A DNA stretch of 64,000 nt, from positions 1 to 64,000 of the forward strand of contig NZ_LWLS01000083.1 of NCBI RefSeq assembly GCF_001905095.1, written 5' to 3'. The notes below the pieces were generated by a model. That model made no database searches, was not told where the DNA came from, and saw only the letters and a list, made by a program, of their open reading frames with translations. Source of the stretch: Micromonospora sp. CB01531. GTDB taxonomy: Bacteria > Actinomycetota > Actinomycetes > Mycobacteriales > Micromonosporaceae. The position numbers were made by a program, and so were the translations under genes. Positions 16,270 through 23,948 of this stretch are shown here, piece after piece. Position 1 is the first letter of the stretch. Each line of letters begins with the position of its first letter.

Positions 16270-16932
16270 ATGAACGGGCTCACTCTCGCCGACGAACTCG
16301 TCCTCCTCGCCTACGACGACGCCGGCACCAACCGGCTGGGCCGCCCGCACCTGGACTACGGGCTCGCCGGGGCGGTGCTGCTGGAGCTGACCCTCGCCGG
16401 CCGCGTCGAGGTGGTCGAGGGCCGGCTGGCCGTCGTCGACCCGACCCCGGTCGGGCACCCGGTGCTGGACGAGGCCCTGGCCAGGGTCGGCGCGGAGGGC
16501 AAGCGCCGCCGGCCCAAGGACTGGGTCGGGCGGCTATCCCGGCAGCTCTCCGACCGGGTGCTGGCCGGGCTGGTCGAGGCCGGTGTGCTCCGACGCGAGT
16601 CGGACCGGGTGCTCGGGCTCTTCCCGCGTACCCGGTATCCCTCGTCCATCGGCGGCGAGCCGGCGCCGGAGACCGAGGCCCGGCGGCGGATGCACGCCGC
16701 GGTCGTGGCCGACGGACCGGTCGACGCGCGGACCGCCGCGCTGATCGCCCTGAGCCGGTCGGTCGGGCTGGACCGCAAGCTCTTCCCGGACCTGCCGAAG
16801 GACCGGGTCAAGGCCCGGCTGGCCGAGATCACGGCCGGCGACTGGGCGTCCGCGGCGACCCGGAAGGCGATCGAGGAGACCCAGGCAGCGGTGCTCACGG
16901 CCATCACGGCCGCCGTCATCGCCACCACCTAG
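16270..16932 (+). CDS. GOLPH3/VPS74-like (GPP34) protein
   Basis: The 220-residue protein begins LTLADELVLLAYDDAGT and continues with the all-helical GPP34 pattern (LDYGLAGAVLLELTLAGRV, then LFPRTRYPS). Eukaryotic members bind phosphatidylinositol-4-phosphate and Golgi enzymes. The function of the many actinobacterial homologues is not established. No signal peptide or TM segment is present, so it should be cytosolic or peripheral at the membrane. It is divergent from the CNNM pair and ends with a TAG codon just before a hairpin. Confidence 0.82.
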   Translation: MNGLTLADELVLLAYDDAGTNRLGRPHLDYGLAGAVLLELTLAGRVEVVEGRLAVVDPTPVGHPVLDEALARVGAEGKRRRPKDWVGRLSRQLSDRVLAGLVEAGVLRRESDRVLGLFPRTRYPSSIGGEPAPETEARRRMHAAVVADGPVDARTAALIALSRSVGLDRKLFPDLPKDRVKARLAEITAGDWASAATRKAIEETQAAVLTAITAAVIATT

Positions 16933-16938
16933 GCACCA

Positions 16939-16973
16939 CGACGGCGGTGGCACCACCGGGGCCACCGCCGTCG
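16939..16973. terminator. Terminator between GPP34 and etfD genes
   Basis: A perfect 13-bp stem, CGACGGCGGTGGC against GCCACCGCCGTCG, lies between convergent genes. Confidence 0.85.
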
Positions 16974-16998
16974 AGTGCCGGCCGTCCCGACGTACGCC

Positions 16999-19233
16999 TC
17001 AGCCGGCGACCGGCTCGGCTTCCTTGCCGCCCCGGGTGCTCTCCGGCTTGACCGAACGGAGCAGCACGCTGGCGACGTCGACCACCTCGACCTGCTCCCC
17101 GGCGCCCTTGCCGTTGACCCCGTCGTTGAGCATCGTCGAGCAGAACGGGCAGCCGACCGCGATGGTCCTCGCCCCGGTGGACATGGCCTCCTCGACCCGG
17201 TCCACGTTGATCCGCTTGCCGATCTTCTCCTCCATCCACATCCGGGCACCGCCGGCGCCGCAGCAGAAGGAGCGCTCGCTGTTCCGCGGCATCTCGATGA
17301 GGCCGCTGTCGCCGCCTGCACCGGAAGCGCCACCCTGGCCGCCGCCGAGGGCGGCGCCCAACACCTCGCGCGGCGGGGTGAAGACCCGGTTGTGCCGGCC
17401 CAGGTAGCAGGGGTCGTGGTAGGTGAGGCCGCCATCCACGGGCTGCACCGGGGTGAGCTTGCCGGTGGCGACCAGGTGTGCCAGGAGTTGGGTGTGGTGA
17501 ACCACCTCGAACTCGCCGCCGAGCTGGCCGTACTCGTTGCCGAGGGTGTTAAAGCAGTGCGGGCAGGTCGCGACGATCTTGCGCTTGCTCCGCTCCCGGC
17601 CCTCGAACGCCTCGTTCAGCGTCTCGACGTTCTGCTGGGCGAGCATCTGGAAGACGAACTCGTTGCCGATCCGGCGGGCCGGGTCACCGGTGCAGGTCTC
17701 GCCCTCACCGAGGATGGCGAAGGGGACGCCGGCCTCGTGCAGCAGCGTGGCGACCGCGCGGGTGGTCTTCTTGGCCCGGTCCTCGAACGCGCCGGCACAG
17801 CCGACCCAGAACAGGTACTCGAAGTCCTCGACCTCGCCGACCCGGGGCACCTCGAAGCCGAGGCCCTTGGTCCAGTCCTCCCGGGTGTTCTGCGGAGCGC
17901 CCCACGGGTTGCCCTTGTTCTCCAGGTTGCGGAGCATGACGCCGGCCTCGGACGGGAAGCTCGACTCGATCAGCACCTGGTAGCGGCGCATGTCGACGAT
18001 GTGGTCGACGTGCTCGATGTCCACCGGGCACTGCTCGACGCAGGCGCCGCAGGTGGTGCAGGACCAGAGCACGTCCGGATCGATGACGCCGCCGTCGGCG
18101 GCGGTGCCGATCAGCGGCCGGTCGGCCTCGGCCAGGGCCAGCGCGTCGACGTTCGCCAGTTGCTCCTGGGTGGCCTTCTCCTCACCGGCCAGGTCCTTGC
18201 CGCCGCCGGCCAGCAGGTACGGCGCCTTGGCGTACGCGTGGTCGCGCAGGCTCAGCACCAGCAGCTTCGGCGAGAGCGGCTTGCCGGTGTTCCACGCCGG
18301 GCACTGCGACTGGCAGCGGCCGCACTCGGTGCAGGTGCTGAAGTCCAGCAGGCCCTTCCAGGTGAACTGCTCGACCTGGGCGACGCCGAACTGGTCCTTC
18401 TCCGGGTCGGCCTCCTCGAAGTCGAGCGGCTTGCCGTCGCTCGTCATCGGCCGCAGCGGGCCGAGGCCGGAGCCGGCCGGCTTCTCCGGGTCGCGCTTGA
18501 AGAAGATGTTGGGGAACGCGAGGAAGCGGTGCCAGGCGACGCCCATGGTGACGTTCAGCGAGATCACGATGAGCCAGGTCATCGAGATGACGATCTTGAT
18601 GAGCGCGGCGATGCTCACGCCGGCGGTCCAAGCCGGGAGCGCCGCGCCGACCGCGTGGCTGAGCGGGGTGGCCCAGACCGGGAACTCGAAGTGGTCGGTG
18701 GCGACCTTGAAGCCCCGGATCACGAAGCCGAAGATCAGGACCAGCAGGACGACCCACTCCACGAAGTAGCCCTGCCACATGGTGGAGCCGGTGAACCGGG
18801 ACCGGTTGCCGGGCCGGTTCGGCCGATTGCGCAGCCGGATCGCCATCAGCACCAGGATGCCGAGCAGGCCGAAGATGCCGATCAGCTCGGTGACCAGGCC
18901 GAAAATCGTCCAGTCTCCGATGATCGGCAGGCCGCCGCCGGGCGTGACCACCTCGAAGTACGCCTCGAGCACCAGCAGCGACAGCACGATGAACCCGACC
19001 ATCACGAACCAGTGCGCGGCGCCCACCACGCTCCACTTGAGCATGCGGGTGTGACCGGCGGTCTCCACCAGCATCTTCGTCGTGCGGGCGCCCTTGTCGG
19101 CGAACCGCTCAGGGGCCGGTTGCCCGAGCCGGATGACGGCCACCATCTGCATGACCGCGCGCACCGCAAGCCCCACCGCCACGGCGGTGATGGCGGCCGC
19201 GAGGATCGTGGTGACGATCTGGACGCTGCCCAT
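16999..19233 (-). CDS. etfD: EtfD-type membrane iron-sulfur oxidoreductase (ETF re-oxidising)
   Basis: The 744-residue protein has an N-terminal membrane domain (about residues 1-250, five or more TM segments). Two 4Fe-4S motifs follow (CTECGRCQSQCP and CTTCGACVEQCP), then two CCG-type HdrD cysteine domains (WVGCAGAF with CPHC, and HDPCYLGRHN with CCGAGGARMW). It matches the Rv0338c class of mycobacteria, named EtfD, which passes electrons from the electron-transfer flavoprotein to the menaquinone pool (known), completing acyl-CoA dehydrogenase turnover. Older annotations call it heterodisulfide reductase-related. A GGTTACCC-centred site lies about 150 bp upstream and resembles sites before the acyl-CoA carboxylase operon at 55504 (inferred co-regulation). 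Confidence 0.87.
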   Translation of the reverse strand: MGSVQIVTTILAAAITAVAVGLAVRAVMQMVAVIRLGQPAPERFADKGARTTKMLVETAGHTRMLKWSVVGAAHWFVMVGFIVLSLLVLEAYFEVVTPGGGLPIIGDWTIFGLVTELIGIFGLLGILVLMAIRLRNRPNRPGNRSRFTGSTMWQGYFVEWVVLLVLIFGFVIRGFKVATDHFEFPVWATPLSHAVGAALPAWTAGVSIAALIKIVISMTWLIVISLNVTMGVAWHRFLAFPNIFFKRDPEKPAGSGLGPLRPMTSDGKPLDFEEADPEKDQFGVAQVEQFTWKGLLDFSTCTECGRCQSQCPAWNTGKPLSPKLLVLSLRDHAYAKAPYLLAGGGKDLAGEEKATQEQLANVDALALAEADRPLIGTAADGGVIDPDVLWSCTTCGACVEQCPVDIEHVDHIVDMRRYQVLIESSFPSEAGVMLRNLENKGNPWGAPQNTREDWTKGLGFEVPRVGEVEDFEYLFWVGCAGAFEDRAKKTTRAVATLLHEAGVPFAILGEGETCTGDPARRIGNEFVFQMLAQQNVETLNEAFEGRERSKRKIVATCPHCFNTLGNEYGQLGGEFEVVHHTQLLAHLVATGKLTPVQPVDGGLTYHDPCYLGRHNRVFTPPREVLGAALGGGQGGASGAGGDSGLIEMPRNSERSFCCGAGGARMWMEEKIGKRINVDRVEEAMSTGARTIAVGCPFCSTMLNDGVNGKGAGEQVEVVDVASVLLRSVKPESTRGGKEAEPVAG

Positions 19234-19645
19234 CGAGTTGGCCTCCCGGTCTGCTGCCTGTCGAGCGGCTCGGCGACCGTGCGGGGCTCAGGGCTGGGCC
19301 GGCGTTGCGCCGCTCCCACCACCCCGACCCGACCGGCCGATGACCTCGCTCCGCTCGGTCATGCAGTGCAGCCTACGCGCAAGGTTACCCAGCAGTAACG
19401 TGAGTCATCTCGCATCCGGCCACGCCGCCCTGCCGACACCTTAGGGGGACCGGGCGCCGCCCGCCGGGCAGGGGCGTCGCGGCGTGACGTAACCCCATGG
19501 AGCGGGTGTTGGAACCGGTCAGCGGCGACCGCCCAGGGCAGGACAGGGCCGACGGCCCGCCCCGGTACGACGGCTTCAGGTCGCTGTGCGGCGTCAGACG
19601 CGCCGAACTGAAGGTGTCGCGGGGGGCGGGCCGGACGTCGACCGG
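19234..19645. other. 412-bp gap between crgA and etfD without a gene
   Basis: No reading frame with convincing coding features and a ribosome site is seen on either strand. It holds the 5' region of etfD (including the candidate operator at 19383-19400) and the 3' end of crgA. GC-rich runs are present but no clear strong hairpin. Confidence 0.5.
19383..19400. promoter_or_regulatory. Candidate TetR operator upstream of etfD
   Basis: On the plus strand GTTAC-CCAGCA-GTAAC (19384-19399) is an inverted repeat with 5-bp arms. The surrounding GGTTACCCA matches sites at 55557-55577 and 56263-56281, beside a TetR gene. The regulator is inferred, not shown. Confidence 0.4.
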
Positions 19646-19909
19646 TCAGCGCCAGCGGGAGAGCAGGATCAGCGAGGCGACCATCCCGCCGAAGCCCACC
19701 GCGAGGTTCCAGTAACCCCACGACATGACCGGGTACGCCTGCTCGGAGAGGTAGTACACGACCAGCCAGCCGATGCCGACGACGATCAGCGTCACCGCTG
19801 TGATCGGCAGCCAGATGGGGCTCGGCTTGCGCGTCGCCGCCGTTGCCGTGGGACGAACGTCCGTCGGCGGGGTGTACACCTTCTTCTTGCGGACCTGAGA
19901 CTTGGGCAC
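19646..19909 (-). CDS. crgA: Cell division protein CrgA
   Basis: The 87-residue protein begins VPKSQVRKKKVYTPP, a basic head typical of CrgA, followed by two TM helices (about residues 33-57 and 67-86). CrgA localises at the septum and interacts with FtsZ, FtsI and related proteins in actinobacteria (known). GTG at 19909 is the family start, with GGAGAG 6 nt upstream. The longer frame has no ribosome site. The gene is at the edge of the conserved cell-growth cluster and is divergent from the DUF881 gene. Confidence 0.92.
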   Translation of the reverse strand: MPKSQVRKKKVYTPPTDVRPTATAATRKPSPIWLPITAVTLIVVGIGWLVVYYLSEQAYPVMSWGYWNLAVGFGGMVASLILLSRWR

Positions 19910-20056
19910 GACGCTCTCCAGAGGGGGGTACGACCTCGTCCGGCCTGACAACCGGGCGCGGGGGCGACGGTCCATGGCCAATAATGGTTCGACAGCTAGC
20001 GTAGTCCCGACGGACCGTCCAGGCCACGAATGGGGTCAGGCCAGTGCGCGGAGTGA

Positions 20057-20078
20057 CCGAAAAGGCGTGACTTTTCGG
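20057..20078. promoter_or_regulatory. Inverted repeat in the crgA/DUF881 divergent promoter region
   Basis: CCGAAAAG (20057-20064) and CTTTTCGG (20071-20078), 6 nt apart, in the 231-bp gap between divergent genes. It could be an operator or a short hairpin; no regulator is known. Confidence 0.35.
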
Positions 20079-20140
20079 GTCGAACACACCGGTCCGGGTC
20101 GACGCGGACCGGAACGAGACGACGGGAAAGGGAACGCCCG

Positions 20141-20947
20141 GTGGAGTACACGTCCGGCGCCGCCTCCTGGCAGAAGGTCCTCCGGCGGGCGGTCGCCGGC
20201 CTGCTGCCCCGACGGCCGCGGCAGCGCCGCCCGGGCTGGTCGATCGGCGTACCCCTGATCGCCGCCGCGGCGGGGCTGCTGTTCACCACGACCGCGACCA
20301 CCGCCGGCGGCACCCCGCTGCGGGAGGACCGCCGGCCCCAGCTCACCCAGTTGATCGAGGACCGGCGGGAAGAGGTTGCGGCGAGCGAGAAGCAGGCCGC
20401 CGAGCTGCGCGCCGAGGTCGAGGAGCAGACCGCCGCGCTGGCCGACACCGACGGCCCGATCAAGGCCCAGCGCGACCGGGCGGCCGCCAGCCGGCAGGCC
20501 GCCGGGTTCACCGCGCTCACCGGCACCGGGGTCACCATCGAGCTGGACGACGCGCCCCGGCGGGCCGACCAGCCCCTGCCCAAAGGTGCCAGCAATGACG
20601 ACCTGGTCGTCCACCAGGGCGATGTCCAGGCGGTCGTGAACGCGCTCTGGGCGGGTGGAGCCGAGGCGATGTCAATCATGGACGTCCGCGTCCTCAGCAC
20701 CAGCGCGGTACGCTGCGTCGGTAACACCCTGCTGCTGCACGGCCGGGTGTACTCCCCTCCGTTCAAGATCGTGGCAATCGGCGACCCCGCCGCTCTCCAG
20801 CGCGCGCTCGCCGCCTCCGAGGGAGTCCGGTTGTTCAGGGAAGCGGTCGACCACTACCAGCTCGGGTACAAGGAGACCGCCTCCACGGTCACCGTGCCGG
20901 CGTTCGAGGACTCGACCGCGCTCCAGTCCGCGAAGGTGCTGCAGTGA
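20141..20947 (+). CDS. DUF881 family membrane protein
   Basis: The 268-residue protein has a TM segment near residues 35-55 (IGVPLIAAAAGLLFTTTAT), a coiled coil (about 75-125, EKQAAELRAEVEEQ) and the DUF881 domain (TGTGVTIELDD, then VHQGDVQAVVNALWAGGAEA and GRVYSPPFKIVAIGD, about 125-235). DUF881 genes sit beside crgA in many actinobacteria and are thought to act in division or wall growth; a biochemical role is not established. It starts at GTG 20141. The next gene overlaps it by GTGA, so the two are coupled. Confidence 0.85.
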   Translation: MEYTSGAASWQKVLRRAVAGLLPRRPRQRRPGWSIGVPLIAAAAGLLFTTTATTAGGTPLREDRRPQLTQLIEDRREEVAASEKQAAELRAEVEEQTAALADTDGPIKAQRDRAAASRQAAGFTALTGTGVTIELDDAPRRADQPLPKGASNDDLVVHQGDVQAVVNALWAGGAEAMSIMDVRVLSTSAVRCVGNTLLLHGRVYSPPFKIVAIGDPAALQRALAASEGVRLFREAVDHYQLGYKETASTVTVPAFEDSTALQSAKVLQ

Positions 20948-22830
20948 GGCCGGAGGACCCGCGGGAGCGCCACGACGACCGCGAGGGGCCGACCGCGTTC
21001 ATTCCGAAGGTCGACCGGCCCGCACCGCCCCCGGCCCGGCCCGCGCTCGACCTGCCCTGGCCGGAGGAGGAGGCGCCCGGTGCGCCGGGCGCCCGGCCGG
21101 CCGCCCGGTTCCCGTCCCCGCCCCCGCCCTGGACCGGTAACCCGCAGGCCCTCCCGCCGGCGCCCGCCGCCGGCCCGGAGCGCCGCCACCACGACCCCCG
21201 CCAGCCGGCCTCGGGCAGTTGGGCGGACACCCAGCCCGGCGGCCCCGCCGAGCCGGCCAGCCGCTGGTCGACGGACCCGGCGACCGCGGGTCCACGCACC
21301 AACACAGCCGACGACCGGTTCTACCGCCGGCCGGGGCCGCCGGGCCCGGAGGGCACCGTGCCGGGCCGCTGGAGTGGCGACGACCCCACCGCCCGGCCAG
21401 GGCTCAGCACCCACACGCCGGGCCACCGCGCCGCCGACGAGCCGAGCGCACGCCGGCTGGAGGGCCACACCGCCGCGCCTGGAGCCCCCGGGCCCGGCCA
21501 CCGCGCGCCCGGCGGCCCCGACGCCCGCCGGGCGGAGGGTCCCACCGGCGCGCCTGGCCACCGCGCCTTCGACGGCCCCGGCACCCGCCGGGCAGAGGGC
21601 CCCACCGGCGCGTCCGGGCTCCCTACGCACGTACCGGGCCACCGCGCCCCCGACGAGCCAGTCGCCCGCGGGTTCGACCCCGCGGCGGTACGACCGGCCG
21701 CGCCGGGCGACGGGCCGACCACGTTCATCCCCCCGGTCGGCGACCGATCCGCGCGCCGCTCCGCCGGGCACCCGTACGAGGGCCATGGCGTTCCGCCGGC
21801 CGGACGGCCCGGCCGAGACCCAGCCGGCACCGCCCCTCGGGGCGGGTCATCGGCCGCCGGCGTCCCCCGGGCGGCGGGTCCGACCGGGAGCGGCCCGGGT
21901 GGACCGCCCGGCGACCCGGCGGACCCGGCCGCGACCGCCCTGATCCCCGCTGTCCCGAACCGGCCGGCCCGGAACCCGGCCCTGGACTCGACCGCGCTGA
22001 TGGGGGCGGTGCCCCCCGTCCAGGACTCCGGCAACGAGCCCGACACCCCCGCCGCGCCGCCCACGCCCCGTCGGGGCGAGCGGGTGGTGCAGCTACGCCC
22101 CGAGCAGACCGGCGAGGGCTACAAGAGCGTCTACTCGGAGCTGACCCGGCCCACCGTCGGTTCCCGCCTGCGTACCGTCGTGCGGGGCACCGGCGAATTG
22201 CTGATCACCTTCGGCCTGGTGGTGCTGCTCTTCGCCGGGTACGAGATCTGGGGCAAGACGGTGATCGTCGACGCCCACCAGAACGACCTGAACAACCAGC
22301 TCGCCCAGGAGTGGGGGCCGACCGGGGACCCGACGGTCAGCCCGAGCGCGCCCGCCGCGAAGCCCACGCCACCGGCGGAGGGTAAGCCGGTCGCCGGGCT
22401 CTACATCCCGAAGTTCGACAAGCACTGGGTGGTGGTCGAGGGGGTTAGCCCGGCCGACATCCGCTACGCCCCCGGCCACTATCCGAAGAGCGCCCTGCCG
22501 GGCCAGGTGGGCAACTTCTCCGTGGCCGGGCACCGCATCCGGGCCACCTTCTGGCGCCTGGACGAGCTCCGCGCCGGTGACAACATCGTGGTGGAGTCCA
22601 AGACCGACTGGTTCGTCTACAAGGTCTACGAGCAGCGCATCGTCCGACCGAACCAGGTCGAAGTGGTGGCCCCGGTGCCGGGCAAACCGGGCGCGAAGCC
22701 GACCGAGAAGTTGCTCACCCTGACCACCTGCAACCCCAAGTTCGACAACTACCAGCGGCTGATCATCCATGCCCGGCTGGACCACGTGCAGGCGAAGTCG
22801 GCGGGCCGCCCGGCCGAGCTGGAAGGTTGA
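20944..22830 (+). CDS. Class E sortase with long Pro-rich N-terminal region
   Basis: The 628-residue protein has about 390 low-complexity cytosolic residues, one TM helix (about 415-435) and a sortase domain (about 475-615). Catalytic residues are His530 (VAGHR), Cys596 (LTTCNP) and Arg605 (YQRL). It should join LPxTG/LAxTG-type surface proteins to peptidoglycan; class E is inferred from context. The N-terminus carries degenerate repeats (PGHRAxxxPxxRRxEGxTxA, four copies). The start GTG overlaps the previous stop (GTGA). The cytosolic extension is unusually long for sortases. Confidence 0.85.
   Translation: MRPEDPRERHDDREGPTAFIPKVDRPAPPPARPALDLPWPEEEAPGAPGARPAARFPSPPPPWTGNPQALPPAPAAGPERRHHDPRQPASGSWADTQPGGPAEPASRWSTDPATAGPRTNTADDRFYRRPGPPGPEGTVPGRWSGDDPTARPGLSTHTPGHRAADEPSARRLEGHTAAPGAPGPGHRAPGGPDARRAEGPTGAPGHRAFDGPGTRRAEGPTGASGLPTHVPGHRAPDEPVARGFDPAAVRPAAPGDGPTTFIPPVGDRSARRSAGHPYEGHGVPPAGRPGRDPAGTAPRGGSSAAGVPRAAGPTGSGPGGPPGDPADPAATALIPAVPNRPARNPALDSTALMGAVPPVQDSGNEPDTPAAPPTPRRGERVVQLRPEQTGEGYKSVYSELTRPTVGSRLRTVVRGTGELLITFGLVVLLFAGYEIWGKTVIVDAHQNDLNNQLAQEWGPTGDPTVSPSAPAAKPTPPAEGKPVAGLYIPKFDKHWVVVEGVSPADIRYAPGHYPKSALPGQVGNFSVAGHRIRATFWRLDELRAGDNIVVESKTDWFVYKVYEQRIVRPNQVEVVAPVPGKPGAKPTEKLLTLTTCNPKFDNYQRLIIHARLDHVQAKSAGRPAELEG
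21417..21680 (+). repeat. Four degenerate tandem repeats in the sortase N-terminal region
   Basis: Each unit begins PGHRA and most contain ARRxEGxT; units are about 20-27 residues (60-80 bp), from about residue 159 to 245 of the sortase. They are imperfect at both DNA and protein level. This is a coding tandem repeat, probably prone to length change. Confidence 0.6.
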
Positions 22831-22832
22831 CG

Positions 22833-23114
22833 ATGTACGGGTGGATCTGGCGCAAACTCCCCTTCGGGCTGGTGGGCAAGCTGGCCGGCTCGGTGCTGCT
22901 CACCGCGGCGGCGGTCGCCCTGCTCTGGTTCGTGGTCTTCCCGTGGGCGGAGCCCCTGCTCCCCTTCGACGACGTGCAGGTCACCCAGGAGTCCGGCGTA
23001 CCGGGTGACGATTCGGGCGGCGGGCTCAACGAGCCGGGGGTGACCCCGAGCCACGAGGAGATCCCGTACAGCACGGAGACGAACAACGCCCCGCCCACCA
23101 CCCCGAACAGGTGA
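22833..23114 (+). CDS. Small single-pass membrane protein of the sortase operon
   Basis: The 93-residue protein has one TM helix (about residues 8-32, GLVGKLAGSVLLTAAAVALLWFVVF) and an acidic, Pro/Thr-rich tail outside the membrane. The ATG at 22833 has GGAAGG 6 nt before it. Its stop overlaps the start of the trpG/pabA-type gene (GTGA), so it is in the same operon. No known family motif is visible. Similar small proteins in this position are conserved in Micromonosporaceae (family knowledge). Confidence 0.7.
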   Translation: MYGWIWRKLPFGLVGKLAGSVLLTAAAVALLWFVVFPWAEPLLPFDDVQVTQESGVPGDDSGGGLNEPGVTPSHEEIPYSTETNNAPPTTPNR

Positions 23115-23770
23115 CTCCGATGCGCATCCTGGTGATCGACAACTACGACTCGTTCGTCTTCAATCTGGTGCAGTACCTCGGCCAGCTCGGCGTGGACTGC
23201 GAGGTCCGGCGCAACGACGAGATCGACGTCGCCGAGGTAGGCCGGGTGGGCGCGGCCGGCGTGCTGCTGTCGCCCGGCCCGGGGAGCCCGGACCGCGCCG
23301 GCATCTGCCTCGACGTCATCAAGGAGTACGCCGGCAAACTGCCCCTCTTCGGGGTCTGCCTCGGCCACCAGGCCATCGGTGAGGCGTTCGGCGCGACCGT
23401 GACCCGGGCGCCGGAGCTGCTGCACGGCAAGACCTCCGAGGTGAGCCACCACGGGGTCGGGGTGCTCGCCGGCCTGCCCGACCCGTTCACCGCCACCCGG
23501 TACCACTCACTCGCCGTGCTGCCCGAGACGCTGCCGGAGGAGCTGGAGGTCACCGGCTGGACCGGCTCCGGTGTGGTCATGGCGATGCGGCACCGGACCC
23601 TGCCGATCGAGGGGGTCCAGTTCCACCCCGAGTCGGTGCTGACCGAGGGCGGGCACCTCATGCTGGCGAACTGGCTGGCCGCGTGCGGCTTCCCGGAGGC
23701 GCTGGAGCGGGCTCCGGAACTCGCCGCCGAGGTGGACGCCCGCCGCCGGGCCGCCTTCGCCGCCGCCTGA
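23111..23770 (+). CDS. trpG/pabA: Glutamine amidotransferase, anthranilate/aminodeoxychorismate synthase component II
   Basis: The 219-residue class I glutamine amidotransferase carries the triad Cys83 (GVCLGHQ) and HPES (His, Glu). ILVIDNYDSFVFNLVQ is the typical N-terminus. It supplies ammonia to anthranilate synthase (tryptophan) or aminodeoxychorismate synthase (folate). The partner TrpE/PabB is not in this window, so which pathway is meant cannot be decided; genes here are often shared. GTG at 23111 overlaps the previous stop, with an ATG three codons later. A terminator follows. Confidence 0.88.
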   Translation: MTPMRILVIDNYDSFVFNLVQYLGQLGVDCEVRRNDEIDVAEVGRVGAAGVLLSPGPGSPDRAGICLDVIKEYAGKLPLFGVCLGHQAIGEAFGATVTRAPELLHGKTSEVSHHGVGVLAGLPDPFTATRYHSLAVLPETLPEELEVTGWTGSGVVMAMRHRTLPIEGVQFHPESVLTEGGHLMLANWLAACGFPEALERAPELAAEVDARRRAAFAAA

Positions 23771-23806
23771 CGGTCATCTCCCCGACCTGGGCGCCGCCGC
23801 CCGGCT

Positions 23807-23883
23807 TGATCCACTCCGCTCGCGCGACATCGCGGTGTCGCATGCACCCGGGTGGCGCCATGTCGGCGACATTGAGTCGATCA
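23807..23883. repeat. Compound palindromic intergenic element
   Basis: An outer inverted repeat, TGATCCACTC (23807-23816) against GAGTCGATCA (23874-23883, 9 of 10 paired), encloses CGACA-6-TGTCG (23825-23840), and then end-to-end palindromes GCATGC, ACCCGGGT, GGCGCC and ATGTCGGCGACAT (23840-23872). It lies between trpG/pabA and the pknB terminator. It looks like a dispersed repeat. Confidence 0.55.
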
Positions 23884-23910
23884 TGGCGGGGCAGGGCGGG
23901 AAGGCCCGAC

Positions 23911-23948
23911 CGAATCGAGGCCCCGACGCACGTCGGGGCCTCGATTCG
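23911..23948. terminator. Bidirectional terminator between trpG/pabA and pknB
   Basis: A perfect 18-bp stem, CGAATCGAGGCCCCGACG and its complement, with a CA centre; it lies between convergent genes. Confidence 0.9.
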
